A DNA stretch of 64,000 nucleotides from [Pseudomonas] carboxydohydrogena. Its GTDB lineage: Bacteria; Pseudomonadota; Alphaproteobacteria; Rhizobiales; Xanthobacteraceae. The stretch is taken from the NCBI RefSeq assembly GCF_029030725.1, contig NZ_CP113162.1:3207441-3271440 (forward strand). The letters are read 5' to 3'. The notes beneath the pieces are model-generated. The model searched no databases. It was not told the DNA's origin and was given only the letters and a program-made list of their open reading frames with translations. The translations under genes and the position numbers were made by a program. Below, one piece after another: positions 18,106 to 26,285 of the stretch (position 1 is its first letter; the number at the start of each line of letters is the position of its first letter).

Positions 18106-19154
18106 GACCGAATTTCAGCGGACTCGCGGGATACTCCCGCCTCGTACCATCCTCGCGTGGCCTTTACGATCCGCACGACCGAAAGCATCACAGGCACCTC
18201 AACCAGTACGCCAACAACGGTCGCCAGTGCCGCGCCGGAATTCAAGCCGAATAGGCTGATGGCGGCAGCAACTGCGAGCTCGAAGAAATTACTAGCACCA
18301 ATCAGAGCCGCAGGGGCGGCTACACACCAGGCCACACCGAAGCGACGGCTTAGCCAATACGCGATGCCTGCATTGAGATAGACCTGGATCAAGATCGGCA
18401 CTGCGAGAATCGCGATCACGATAGGCTGCCGCAGGATTTGTTCACCTTGAAAGCCGAACAGCAGCACCAAGGTTGCCAGAAGAGCGATGAGCGAGACCGG
18501 CTGAAGCCGCGCCAAAGTCCGCTCAAAGAGTCCATTGCCCGCCCGGATCATGGAGCCTCGCCAAAGCTGGGCAACCACGACGGGGACGACGATGTAAAGC
18601 ACCACGGACAACAATAAGGTGGCCCATGGCACTGTTATGGAAGCAACACCGAGCAACAGGCCAACGAGCGGCGCAAACAAGAACACCATAAGGACGTCGT
18701 TGAGCGCGACCTGACTGAGTGTGTAGTGAGGCTCGCCTTCGCAGAGATTCGACCATACAAAGACCATCGCAGTGCACGGTGCTGCCGCCAGCAGAATAAG
18801 TCCGGCAATGTAGGACGGGATTTGCGCTGAGGGCAGCATCGGAGCAAAGACGTGCCCGATGAAAAAGCTGCCGAGCAGAGCCATCGAGAAGGGCTTCACT
18901 GCCCAATTGACGAACAGTGTCACACCGACGCCGCGCCAATGTTCACGAACGCTTCCCAGCGCTCCGAAATCGATCTTGAGCAGCATCGGCACGATCATAA
19001 GCCAGATCAGCACTGCTACAGGAAGATTGACGTTAGCAATTTCGGCAGATGCAACGGTCGCGAAGAAGCCCGGCATCACATGGCCTAGAGCCACGCCCGC
19101 GACAATGCAGAGTGCGACCCAGAGTGTCAGATAGCGTTCGAAAGTATTCATCAT
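18102..19154 (-). CDS. acr3: ACR3-family arsenite efflux permease
   Basis: A 350-residue transporter with about ten membrane segments. Family features are the N-terminal FERYLTLWVALCIVAGVALG, the conserved LLAAAPCTAMVFVWSNLCEGEP segment containing the essential cysteine in helix 4, and GASNFFELAVAAAISLFGL. It exports arsenite or antimonite as an electrogenic antiporter. It lies 33 nt downstream of arsR and overlaps arsC by four bases; the trio arsR-acr3-arsC is a standard detoxification operon. An alternative start one codon downstream is possible. Confidence 0.95.
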   Translation of the reverse strand: MMNTFERYLTLWVALCIVAGVALGHVMPGFFATVASAEIANVNLPVAVLIWLMIVPMLLKIDFGALGSVREHWRGVGVTLFVNWAVKPFSMALLGSFFIGHVFAPMLPSAQIPSYIAGLILLAAAPCTAMVFVWSNLCEGEPHYTLSQVALNDVLMVFLFAPLVGLLLGVASITVPWATLLLSVVLYIVVPVVVAQLWRGSMIRAGNGLFERTLARLQPVSLIALLATLVLLFGFQGEQILRQPIVIAILAVPILIQVYLNAGIAYWLSRRFGVAWCVAAPAALIGASNFFELAVAAAISLFGLNSGAALATVVGVLVEVPVMLSVVRIVKATRGWYEAGVSRESAEIRS

Positions 19155-19187
19155 TGCACCGGGTTAAATTGAACGGCGTCCCGACGA

Positions 19188-19553
19188 TCAGGCGCGGGAC
19201 TTTTCCTTTTTTGACTTTGTGGTGTCGCAAGCTTTGAGGCTGCTGAGAACTGGCGCACAGATATCCGGCCTGCCGCCGCAGCAGTCCTGCAGCAGAAACA
19301 GAGCGATGGACTGAAATGTCTGAAGATTGGCGCGATAGACGATCGTTCGGCTGCGGCGCTCGGATGTCACCAGGTCAGCCCGCGCAAGAACAGAAAGATG
19401 CGCCGAAAGCGTATTCTGAGGCACTTCCAGAATCCTGGCGAGGTCACCCGCAGGCAGACCATCTGGTTCCTGCTTCACCAAAATTTTGAAGGCCGCGAGA
19501 CGCGTATTTTGCGCAAGCGCGGCCATCGCGAGGATGGCGAGTTCATTATCCAT
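19188..19553 (-). CDS. arsR: ArsR-family arsenite-responsive repressor
   Basis: A 121-residue winged-helix repressor starting MDNELAILAMAALAQNTRLA. The recognition helix is VPQNTLSAHLSVLARADLV, and the inducer site is DCCGGRPDIC (C91, C92, C99), the same type as in the arsR-arsC fusion. I start at ATG 19553: the promoter at 19561-19589 puts the probable transcription start on this ATG, so the upstream frame to 19622 would not be in the message. No ribosome-binding site is visible, which agrees with a leaderless mRNA. The operator ATATATCCATATAT overlaps the -10 region, giving autorepression of arsR-acr3-arsC. Confidence 0.9.
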   Translation of the reverse strand: MDNELAILAMAALAQNTRLAAFKILVKQEPDGLPAGDLARILEVPQNTLSAHLSVLARADLVTSERRSRTIVYRANLQTFQSIALFLLQDCCGGRPDICAPVLSSLKACDTTKSKKEKSRA

Positions 19554-19560
19554 AAATCCA

Positions 19561-19589
19561 GATATATGGATATATTGTACCCTTGTCAA
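19561..19589 (-). promoter_or_regulatory. Promoter and operator of arsR-acr3-arsC
   Basis: On the minus strand TTGACA (19589-19584), 17 bp, then TATATC (19566-19561). Seven bases separate the -10 box from the start codon, implying a leaderless transcript. An AT-rich near-palindrome ATATATCCATATAT overlaps the spacer and -10 region, a plausible ArsR operator. Confidence 0.65.
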
Positions 19590-19639
19590 CTGACTCTGAA
19601 AGCTCAATTCACGACATTTCAATTATTATAGAACTGTTG

Positions 19640-19667
19640 TTGACACTGCCCTCTCGTGTGTCATGAT
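19640..19667 (+). promoter_or_regulatory. Promoter of the second arsR operon
   Basis: TTGACA (19640-19645), 16 bp, then CATGAT (19662-19667), seven bases before ATG 19675. TGACAC (19641-19646) and GTGTCA (19658-19663) form an inverted repeat across the spacer and may be the operator. It lies back to back with the promoter of the divergent arsR, the two -35 boxes being 50 bp apart. Confidence 0.55.
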
Positions 19668-19674
19668 GCCACCC

Positions 19675-19989
19675 ATGAAGATCGATGATGCAGCTGCCCG
19701 GCTTGAGGCTTTGGGCAACACAACCCGGTTGAAGATCTACCGAGCCCTCATTCGTGCGGGCCATGCCGGCATGCCGGCCGGGAAGCTGAGTGAGAAGCTT
19801 AAGGTAGCGGCATCTACAATGTCGTATCACCTCAAAGAGCTCATGATGGTGGGATTGGTTACGCAAAGGCGCGCAGGGAAGACCCTATTCTGCCATGCAG
19901 AATATGACACCATGCAAGGTTTGGTGGACTTCCTTGTTGCGGAATGCTGCGTCGAGGAAGGTTGCGCGGATACAAAATCGGCAGCGTAG
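19675..19989 (+). CDS. Second ArsR/SmtB-family repressor
   Basis: A 104-residue winged helix starting MKIDDAAARLEALGNTTRLK, with recognition helix KVAASTMSYHLKELMMVGLV and a C-terminal thiol cluster ECCVEEGC (C91, C92, C97) plus C73. It is distinct in sequence from the divergent ArsR. I choose ATG 19675; an upstream in-frame ATG at 19663 falls inside the -10 box. It precedes the flavoprotein and MFS genes by 49 nt, and a good AGGAGA site before the next gene suggests they are co-transcribed. It presumably responds to arsenite or antimonite, and may sense a different metalloid from its neighbour. Confidence 0.88.
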   Translation: MKIDDAAARLEALGNTTRLKIYRALIRAGHAGMPAGKLSEKLKVAASTMSYHLKELMMVGLVTQRRAGKTLFCHAEYDTMQGLVDFLVAECCVEEGCADTKSAA

Positions 19990-20038
19990 TTTTGCCTTAG
20001 CGAATTATTCGATATTTCTCGAAGTATAGGAGATTTTC

Positions 20039-21400
20039 GTGAGCAAGAATGTCGTCGTTATCGGAGCGGGTCCTGTAGGCCTTGCCGCGGCTTCTCACCT
20101 TTTAGAGCGCGGTCTCAATCCTACGGTTCTTGAAGCGGGACCAGCAGTTGGCCACGCCGTTCGACAATGGAAGCACGTCCAGCTGTTCTCGCCCTGGGAA
20201 TACAACGTCGATAAGGCCGCAGGACGCTTGTTGTCTTCAACGGGATGGAATTCACCTGCCCCGCATGTCTATCCGACGGGCCAAGAGCTACTTGAGCAAT
20301 ACCTCCAACCTCTGGCAACCCGTACCGTTTTAAAGGACATCATCCGCACGGCGAGCCGCGTCGTGGCCATCAGTCGTCTCGGTTACGATAAGGCAAAAAC
20401 AAAGGGCCGAGAGAGTGCGCCGTTTGAAATTCGATATCAGAATGGCAAGGGCCCCGAAACATTACGCGCCGATGCCATTATCGACACCTCGGGAACGTGG
20501 TCGACGCCCAATCCTGCCGGTGCAAATGGCCTTCCCGCTATCGGAGAGTCCGGCCTGGCTAATCGCATAGCCTATGCAATGCCAGATATTCGCGGCACTC
20601 ACCGGTCACGCTATGCAGGCAAGACGGTAGCCGTGCTGGGAGCCGGTCATTCTGCCATCGGCACGTTGATGGAACTGGCCCATCTTCAGGATGATGCGCC
20701 CGGCACTGAGATTCTTTGGCTGTTGCGAGGCTCGAATCCATCGAAGGCTTTTGGCGGCGGCGCGAACGATAAACTTGCCGCGCGGGGGGAACTAGGATCT
20801 GCCTTTGCGGCGATTGTTGCAGCAGGCAAAGTCCGCGTTGAGCCGGGCTTTAGTGTGAGCCACATTACGGCTGCCAACGAACGGCTTCGTATTGGCGCGG
20901 GATCAGCCTGTTGCGGGCGCCATGTCGTTGCCGACGAATTGATTGTCGCGACTGGCTTCCGCCCCGATCTCTCATTTCTTAGCGAACTGCGACTTGGCTT
21001 GGATCCAGCAATCGACGCGCCGGTGGCATTGGCCCCTTTGATAGATCCGAACGAGCACAGTTGTGGCACGGTACGTCCTCACGGCGCGCGGGAGTTGGCC
21101 CAGCCCGAGCCAGGGCTCTATCTGGCTGGCATGAAATCCTACGGTCGCGCCCCGACGTTTTTGATGATCACCGGCTACGAACAGGTGCGGTCGATTGCCG
21201 CCGACATCGCCGGGGACAAGGAGGCTGCCGCCCGCGTTGAATTGGAATTGCCGGAAACCGGCGTTTGCACACGGGGCGGTGTAGAGAGCGGTTCGGCTGC
21301 CGGGTGCTGCGGTGGCCCGGCGCCGGTTGGTGCGGATGCTTGTTGCAGCGACGATGCAATAGCCAAAGAAGCAGGCAAATCCGGATGCGGCTGCGCTTAA
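20039..21400 (+). CDS. FAD/NAD(P)-dependent flavoprotein with cysteine-rich tail, ars-associated
   Basis: A 453-residue flavin-dependent oxidoreductase resembling the ArsO/FMO-like monooxygenase family. FAD-binding GAGPVGLAAASHL lies at residues 8-20, a second dinucleotide site GAGHSAIGTLMELA near 205, and a GFRPDLSFL/AGMKSYGRAPTFLMITGYEQV region closes the FAD domain. The last 45 residues are unusual: eight cysteines in GCC-G-G, ACC-S-D-D and SGCGCA groupings, likely a metalloid-binding tail. Start is GTG 20039 after AGGAGA. It lies 4 nt before an MFS exporter gene. The substrate is unproven; a role in oxidising or handling an arsenic or antimony species is inferred from context. Confidence 0.8.
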   Translation: MSKNVVVIGAGPVGLAAASHLLERGLNPTVLEAGPAVGHAVRQWKHVQLFSPWEYNVDKAAGRLLSSTGWNSPAPHVYPTGQELLEQYLQPLATRTVLKDIIRTASRVVAISRLGYDKAKTKGRESAPFEIRYQNGKGPETLRADAIIDTSGTWSTPNPAGANGLPAIGESGLANRIAYAMPDIRGTHRSRYAGKTVAVLGAGHSAIGTLMELAHLQDDAPGTEILWLLRGSNPSKAFGGGANDKLAARGELGSAFAAIVAAGKVRVEPGFSVSHITAANERLRIGAGSACCGRHVVADELIVATGFRPDLSFLSELRLGLDPAIDAPVALAPLIDPNEHSCGTVRPHGARELAQPEPGLYLAGMKSYGRAPTFLMITGYEQVRSIAADIAGDKEAAARVELELPETGVCTRGGVESGSAAGCCGGPAPVGADACCSDDAIAKEAGKSGCGCA

Positions 21401-21404
21401 GGCC

Positions 21405-22625
21405 ATGGTGACGAAGGATCGCCAGCTTCCGGTCATTCTCGTGCTTGGGACGACGCAGACGTTGGCCTGGGCATCGAGCTACTATCTACCGGCAATACTG
21501 GCCGATCCGATTGCCAACGATCTTGGGATTTCCAGCAATTGGTTCTTCGCAGCGTTCTCGGCGTCGCTTGTTATCTCAGGATTGCTCGGACCTCACATCG
21601 GGCGCCAAATTGATCTCGTTGGAGGCCGCCGCGTTTTATGCGCATCCAACGTAATCTTGGCAGCAGGATTAGCCCTGCTGGGAGTTTCCACATCGATCTG
21701 GATGATGCTGGGGGCTTGGCTGCTGCTCGGTGTCGGCATGGGACTTGGCCTCTACGATGCCGCATTCGCAGCTCTCGGACGCACCTACGGCGACGACGCA
21801 CGAAGGGCGATCACGGGTATTACGCTGCTCGCCGGTTTTGCAAGCACGATCGGGTGGCCTTTAAGCTCCTTAGGCCTTGAACATTTTGGTTGGCGGCAAA
21901 CCTGCTTTGCATGGGCTGCGGCGCATATCGTGATCGGCTTGCCGCTCAATCTGCTGCTACCTAAGACCGAATGCTCAAAGCATGAACACACAAACGGGAT
22001 AACTCCGCATATCATCATCGATCGAACGATGGTGCTATTGGCCTTCGCTTTTGCTGCAGCCTGGACCGTGACGGCGGCGATGGCTGCCCATCTACCTCGG
22101 ATCGTCGAATCTCTCGGCGCGACACCCGCCCAGGCCGTATTCGCAGGAGCAATGATTGGGCCTGCTCAGGTTGCAGCCCGAATTGCAGAAGCTGGCTTGC
22201 TCAAAAAGTACCATCCCTTGATCTCGACCAGATTAGCTTGCATCAGCCATCCCATCGGAGCCTGCCTTATCGGACTGCTCGGTGGTAGCGGGGCAGCTCT
22301 GTTTGCATTGTTGCATGGTGCCGGGAACGGAATCCTAACAATTGCCCGAGGCACCCTTCCCCTCGCGATTTTCGGCCCCGAAAATTATGGCTATCGTCTG
22401 GGTATCCTAGGTGCACCATCCCGCATTTGTCAGGCGCTCGCCCCGTTGGGATTTGGACTTCTCATCGACCTTTTTGGCGGCAAGGTTTTGATTATATCTT
22501 CATTGCTGAGTATCGCCGCATTGATGGCTTTGCTCATGCTTTCAGGCATGTCTCAGCACGTGGAAGACGACACGAACCAACATGTAAGCAAGGAATGTCC
22601 TCCCCCCGTGCAAGATATCGTTTGA
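21405..22625 (+). CDS. MFS transporter, probable metalloid exporter (ArsK-like)
   Basis: A 406-residue major facilitator protein with twelve predicted membrane segments, beginning with LPVILVLGTTQTLAWASSYYLPAILADPIANDLG. The GRQIDLVGGRRVLCASN loop between helices 2 and 3 is the MFS motif A position. It follows the flavoprotein gene by 4 nt and belongs to the second arsR operon. ArsK of Agrobacterium exports arsenite, antimonite and trivalent organoarsenicals and is similarly placed; I assign the similarity from context and general pattern only, so the substrate is uncertain. The cytoplasmic loop after helix 6 is short and histidine/cysteine containing (KTECSKHEHTNG). Confidence 0.75.
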   Translation: MVTKDRQLPVILVLGTTQTLAWASSYYLPAILADPIANDLGISSNWFFAAFSASLVISGLLGPHIGRQIDLVGGRRVLCASNVILAAGLALLGVSTSIWMMLGAWLLLGVGMGLGLYDAAFAALGRTYGDDARRAITGITLLAGFASTIGWPLSSLGLEHFGWRQTCFAWAAAHIVIGLPLNLLLPKTECSKHEHTNGITPHIIIDRTMVLLAFAFAAAWTVTAAMAAHLPRIVESLGATPAQAVFAGAMIGPAQVAARIAEAGLLKKYHPLISTRLACISHPIGACLIGLLGGSGAALFALLHGAGNGILTIARGTLPLAIFGPENYGYRLGILGAPSRICQALAPLGFGLLIDLFGGKVLIISSLLSIAALMALLMLSGMSQHVEDDTNQHVSKECPPPVQDIV

Positions 22626-22654
22626 ATACTATCGGAGCCAAGATGTCCGCTATG

Positions 22655-23062
22655 CTAGTGGGCGCTAAAGGACAGACTCTCGATCACCCGACATTCACTC
22701 ACGTGCCCGCACCCGCATTCATCAACCATACGCTGCAACTCAGCGCGAAGCGTGACGAGATCCATGATGCGTTGCTCTATCTCGGCGATGTGACGCCGCG
22801 CTATTTCATCAATCTGCGTGCAAGACTCGTTTGGCTTCGCGCTCAATGCCAAAAGTTCGCGGATCGCATCAACCTCGAATCCCAGATCGCGAGCGTGCCG
22901 GATAAACTTTAGCCGCGTAACATGTTCCGTGTTGTATCGGCGCTGCTGACCTCCGGTGCGTGGCGGGAGGGGCATCAATTCGATCTGCTCGTAGTAACGA
23001 ATCGTCGGAACCTTGACCCCAGTGCGCCGCGCCAGTTCCCCGATTGAAATATCCATCGCCAT
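22655..23062 (-). CDS. MerR-family divalent-metal regulator (ZntR/CadR/PbrR type)
   Basis: A 135-residue MerR protein: N-terminal helix-turn-helix (ISIGELARRTGVKVPTIRYYEQ), a long dimerisation helix, and a metal site formed by C81, C116, C118, H120 and C124 (ECGCGHVSEC). This pattern matches the +2-metal sensors ZntR, CadR and PbrR better than CueR. It is divergent from the CDF transporter gene, and the intervening promoter has the long 19-bp spacer that MerR proteins act upon. The start could be the second ATG at 23056. Confidence 0.9.
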   Translation of the reverse strand: MAMDISIGELARRTGVKVPTIRYYEQIELMPLPPRTGGQQRRYNTEHVTRLKFIRHARDLGFEVDAIRELLALSAKPNESCTQIDEIARRHIAEIEQRIMDLVTLRAELQRMVDECGCGHVSECRVIESLSFSAH

Positions 23063-23069
23063 AAACCCC

Positions 23070-23100
23070 TTGAACCTCTAGTCACTATAGAGATTACGGT
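23070..23100 (+). promoter_or_regulatory. MerR-type promoter of the CDF transporter gene
   Basis: TTGAAC (23070-23075) and TACGGT (23095-23100) are 19 bp apart, and the spacer holds CTCTA-N7-TAGAG (23076-23092), the usual MerR operator placement. Activation by metal-bound MerR would untwist this over-long spacer. Confidence 0.75.
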
Positions 23101-23123
23101 GCTTCGCGAAAGGGAGACCCTGC

Positions 23124-23840
23124 ATGGCAGACAATTGCCGCAATCACGAAACGAAGACCTGCTGCACGCCACCTCCGTTATTGCCACCGACAACAGCTGA
23201 CGTGCTTGGGGCGCAAGATTGCTGCTGTTCTGGGGGAGTGCCGACCTTTGACGGCATGGATCCACGCTATAAGCAGATTCTCTGGATCGTTATCGGCCTC
23301 AACGGCGCAATGTTCTTGGCCGAGATGATTGCTGGTCAGCTTGCTGGATCGCAAGCATTGCAGGCAGATGCCCTCGATTTCCTTGGCGATACCATCACGT
23401 ATGGGCTAAGCCTCGCCGTCATCGGCACATCGTTGCGTACACGAGCGACAGCCGCCCTGTTCAAGGGGCTTTCTCTGAGCGTAATGGGCGCTTGGGTGAT
23501 CGGCTCGACAATTTACCGAACATTCGTGCTCGGTGTGCCGAGTGCCGAAGTAATGGGCATCATCGGCTTTATGGCTCTTGCCGCCAACCTTGCATCGGTT
23601 GGCCTCCTGATGCCTTACAAAGATGGTGATGCAAATGTGCGGTCGGTATGGCTCTGCTCCCGTAATGACGCCATCGGCAACGTGGCTGTGGTGTTCGCCG
23701 CGTTGGGCGTCTGGGGAACGACGACACCCTGGCCCGATCTGATCGTCGCTGCCGTCATGGCAGGAATTTTCCTGACCTCCGCTATTCAAATCCTGCAGCA
23801 GGCATGGAGCGAGTATTCAAAAAATCCGCTGCCGTCTTGA
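23124..23840 (+). CDS. Cation diffusion facilitator (CDF) transporter with cysteine-rich N-terminus
   Basis: A 238-residue membrane protein with six predicted helices starting about residue 52. The first 45 residues hold seven cysteines (C5, C13, C14, C33, C34, C35 among them), a probable cytoplasmic metal-binding segment. The helix-2 metal motif is D85-x3-D89, as in YiiP, but the helix-5 position that is H-x3-D in YiiP reads C178-x3-D182. The usual C-terminal cytoplasmic domain is missing. It exports a divalent or soft metal ion, controlled by the divergent MerR protein. AGGGAG precedes the ATG. The Cys substitution suggests preference for a thiophilic ion such as Cd, Pb or Hg, by inference. 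Confidence 0.82.
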   Translation: MADNCRNHETKTCCTPPPLLPPTTADVLGAQDCCCSGGVPTFDGMDPRYKQILWIVIGLNGAMFLAEMIAGQLAGSQALQADALDFLGDTITYGLSLAVIGTSLRTRATAALFKGLSLSVMGAWVIGSTIYRTFVLGVPSAEVMGIIGFMALAANLASVGLLMPYKDGDANVRSVWLCSRNDAIGNVAVVFAALGVWGTTTPWPDLIVAAVMAGIFLTSAIQILQQAWSEYSKNPLPS

Positions 23841-23970
23841 GTGCCAATCGAAACAGCTGGACTAATTCATCTTCCGCACATGTCCCAGACTACTAGGGTG
23901 CCGCCCTATATCACGGCTTCGTCAGCCCTAGAGGCTTTTCATTGGACGCCTCCTGTGAGATTTTACCCTC

Positions 23971-24384
23971 GTGAAACGTCAGGGAACCATAAATCGGTTG
24001 CTCGCGATCGCTATGATCGTGGGGCTTACTATGGCTCCGTTCTCCCGACCCGTTATGGCTGCGGCACCGCCCGACGCCTCAATGGCGGCGATGGCTGATC
24101 ACGCATCCGCACCATCAGTGACGGATGACGCGGCTATTGATATGTCCGCAACGGACATGTCTCAAGATATGCCGTGCTGTCCATCAAAGGCTCCCTCCCC
24201 GGCTGGTTGTGACAAGTGCGTCTTCATGGCTGCCTGTGCGGCGAAGTGCTTTAGCGGCATATCTGCTTCGTTTTTCCAGCCATTTTTAGCTACTTCCGTA
24301 CGGGTTGCTCTGCTGCGGAATGAATCCTGGCCCGATAGCCTCGCTCATCCACCTCCTCACCAACCTCCTCGAAGCTTGATCTGA
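23971..24384 (+). CDS. Small secreted cysteine- and methionine-rich protein upstream of the Cus-like pump
   Basis: A 137-residue protein with signal peptide (MKRQGTINRLLAIAMIVGLTMAPFSRPVMA), a Met/Asp-rich middle (SMAAMADH, DMSATDMSQDMPCC) and a cysteine cluster CC-P-S-K followed by GCDKCVFMAACAAKC. Such Met and Cys motifs suit periplasmic copper or silver binding. The start is GTG 23971, without a strong ribosome-binding site. Similar small proteins often precede FixH-like and CusBA genes. I do not recognise a named family; the function is inferred from composition and location. Confidence 0.65.
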   Translation: MKRQGTINRLLAIAMIVGLTMAPFSRPVMAAAPPDASMAAMADHASAPSVTDDAAIDMSATDMSQDMPCCPSKAPSPAGCDKCVFMAACAAKCFSGISASFFQPFLATSVRVALLRNESWPDSLAHPPPHQPPRSLI

Positions 24385-24477
24385 TCGGCGCTTTCCGCGC
24401 CGTGCTGCCGCGTGACTTGTTCACGCGGATCGACGCATGCCGTTCGCGGCAATCTTGATCATTCGAGGAATTTTAAA

Positions 24478-24885
24478 ATGAAGAAGCTCTATTCACCGCG
24501 CGTCCTTCGGGCGGCGTTCGTTACACTTGCCGTGGCCGGTTCAATCACCGCAGCACGGGCGGACATCAAAAACTATGAATTCCAGCTCGTTGGACAGACC
24601 ATTCATGCCGGTCCGGATCAGACCATCACAGTAAGGCTGGTCAATAAGACGACGGGCAAAGCTGTGCCCGACGCTGTGATCATCGCAACCCGGCTCGACA
24701 TGGCTCCCGAGGGCATGCAGGAGATGGCTACAAAAGTCGTGGCTGTGCCCGGAGCCGAGGCTGGCACCTACAAGTTCAAAGCAACCTTCGGAATGGCGGG
24801 TCGCTGGCAGCTCTCGCTTGGTGCAAAGGTGCAAGGCGAGACAGGGACGGTTGAAAACAAGCTCGTCATCACGGCTCAAAAATGA
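24478..24885 (+). CDS. FixH/YtkA-like periplasmic protein
   Basis: A 135-residue protein with signal peptide (MKKLYSPRVLRAAFVTLAVAGSITAARA) followed by a single beta-sandwich-like domain (QTITVRLVNKTTGKAVPDAVIIATRLDM and TYKFKATFGMAGRWQLSLGAKV) of the FixH/YtkA type. Methionines near residues 78-88 (DMAPEGMQEM) could bind copper. I start at ATG 24478 (GAGGAA upstream), not the longer frame to 24412, because it begins a proper signal peptide. Its stop overlaps the start of the RND adaptor gene, so it probably assists the pump as a metallochaperone-like partner, by inference. Confidence 0.75.
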   Translation: MKKLYSPRVLRAAFVTLAVAGSITAARADIKNYEFQLVGQTIHAGPDQTITVRLVNKTTGKAVPDAVIIATRLDMAPEGMQEMATKVVAVPGAEAGTYKFKATFGMAGRWQLSLGAKVQGETGTVENKLVITAQK

Positions 24886-26285
24886 GGACCGCCAGCGTAG
24901 TTGTCGCTGCCGCCGCCGCTTTTGCGGCGGTGGGTGGCGGTCTTATTGTCAATTCCAGCCCGGCAAAACTCACGAGACTTGCAATCATTGCCCCTGCCGC
25001 CGCCCAACCCAACGACGCAGCGGTCTATTACAGGGACCCTGACGGCAAACCGTTCTACTCGTCGGTGCCAAAGAAGACGGCAGACGGACGTGATTATGTG
25101 GCCGTTCCTTCGGCTGACGACGTCAATTTCGACAAACCTCCAGCAGCCGAGCACACATCCACGACGGCGGCGGACCGCCGGATCAAATACTACCGCAATC
25201 CGATGGGATTGCCTGACACATCGCCTACGCCCAAGAAGGACTCGATGGGGATGGATTACATCCCTGTGTACGAAGGTGAAGATACCGACGATGGATCGGT
25301 GAAGCTCTCGCCCGAGAAGATCCAGCGCACCGGCGTTCAATCAGAGCCCGCGATACCTCGCGTCATTCGAACTCTCGTTCGAGCGCCAGGCACAATCCAA
25401 CTCGATGAGCGCCGGATTTCGGTGATCTCGATGCGATCGGAAAGCTGGATTCAGAAGGTCGCCAACGTCACCACAGGTACGAAAGTCACCAAGGGCGAGC
25501 CGCTCATGGAGATTTACAGCCCAGCGGTGGCATCAGCAGCGGCAGAATATCTTTCGACAATCAATTCTCCAGTGACCAGTGGGAATGAGCGTTACGGACG
25601 AGGGTCGCGCCAGCGGTTAATGAACCTTGACGTCCCGGACGCTGCAATTACCGCCATTGAAAAAAGCCGGACCGTTCCAATCGCCGTTGAGTGGTCCGCT
25701 CCGCGCGACGGCATTGTGCTTGAGCGTAACGCTGTCGAGGGCATGCGCGCGCAGCCCGGCGACGTTTTATTTCGGGTGGCAGATGTTTCGGTCGTGTGGG
25801 CAATGATTGATGTTGCCGAACGCGATCTGGGCGCAATAGCGGTGGGCCAGCCGGTCATCGTACGAGCCCGCAGCTTTCCGGGACGGCAATTCAAAGGAAC
25901 GATCAGCGTCATCTATCCGCAGGTTAATCGCGATACACGGACGGCGCGGGTCCGCGTTGAATTGGCAAACCCGGACTATGCGCTCCTTCCCGATATGTAT
26001 GTCGATGCGAATATCGATATCGGCAGTCCGCAGCCCGTGCTTGCCGTTCCCGAAAATGCCGTTCTTGATACCGGTAGCCGACAGGCCGTACTTATCGACA
26101 AAGGACAAGGCCGATTTGAACCGCGCGATGTCAAGCTCGGTCATCGTGGCAATGGTTACATCGAAATCCGCGAGGGTGTCAGCAAGGGCGAGCGGGTTGT
26201 TGTCTCTGCCAATTTCCTGATCGACGCCGAAAGCAATTTGAAGGCCGCCCTCAAGGGTTTTTCTGATGCGGGAGGGCAGCCATGA
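24882..26285 (+). CDS. cusB: RND periplasmic adaptor, CusB-like, with tandem heavy-metal-binding repeats
   Basis: A 467-residue membrane-fusion protein. After an N-terminal hydrophobic segment come two copies of the YHS-like heavy-metal-binding motif at residues 49-75 (YYRDPDGKPFYSSVPKKTADG) and 103-130 (YYRNPMGLPDTSPTPKKDSMG); the second keeps methionines 108, 122 and 124, the first has lost them. The barrel-sandwich, beta-barrel and membrane-proximal domains follow (VRAPGTIQLDERRISVISMRSE, LPDMYVDANIDIG, VSKGERVVVSANFLIDAESNL). It links the inner-membrane pump CusA to an outer-membrane channel. No outer-membrane factor gene is present in the operon. Confidence 0.88.
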   Translation: MRTASVVVAAAAAFAAVGGGLIVNSSPAKLTRLAIIAPAAAQPNDAAVYYRDPDGKPFYSSVPKKTADGRDYVAVPSADDVNFDKPPAAEHTSTTAADRRIKYYRNPMGLPDTSPTPKKDSMGMDYIPVYEGEDTDDGSVKLSPEKIQRTGVQSEPAIPRVIRTLVRAPGTIQLDERRISVISMRSESWIQKVANVTTGTKVTKGEPLMEIYSPAVASAAAEYLSTINSPVTSGNERYGRGSRQRLMNLDVPDAAITAIEKSRTVPIAVEWSAPRDGIVLERNAVEGMRAQPGDVLFRVADVSVVWAMIDVAERDLGAIAVGQPVIVRARSFPGRQFKGTISVIYPQVNRDTRTARVRVELANPDYALLPDMYVDANIDIGSPQPVLAVPENAVLDTGSRQAVLIDKGQGRFEPRDVKLGHRGNGYIEIREGVSKGERVVVSANFLIDAESNLKAALKGFSDAGGQP

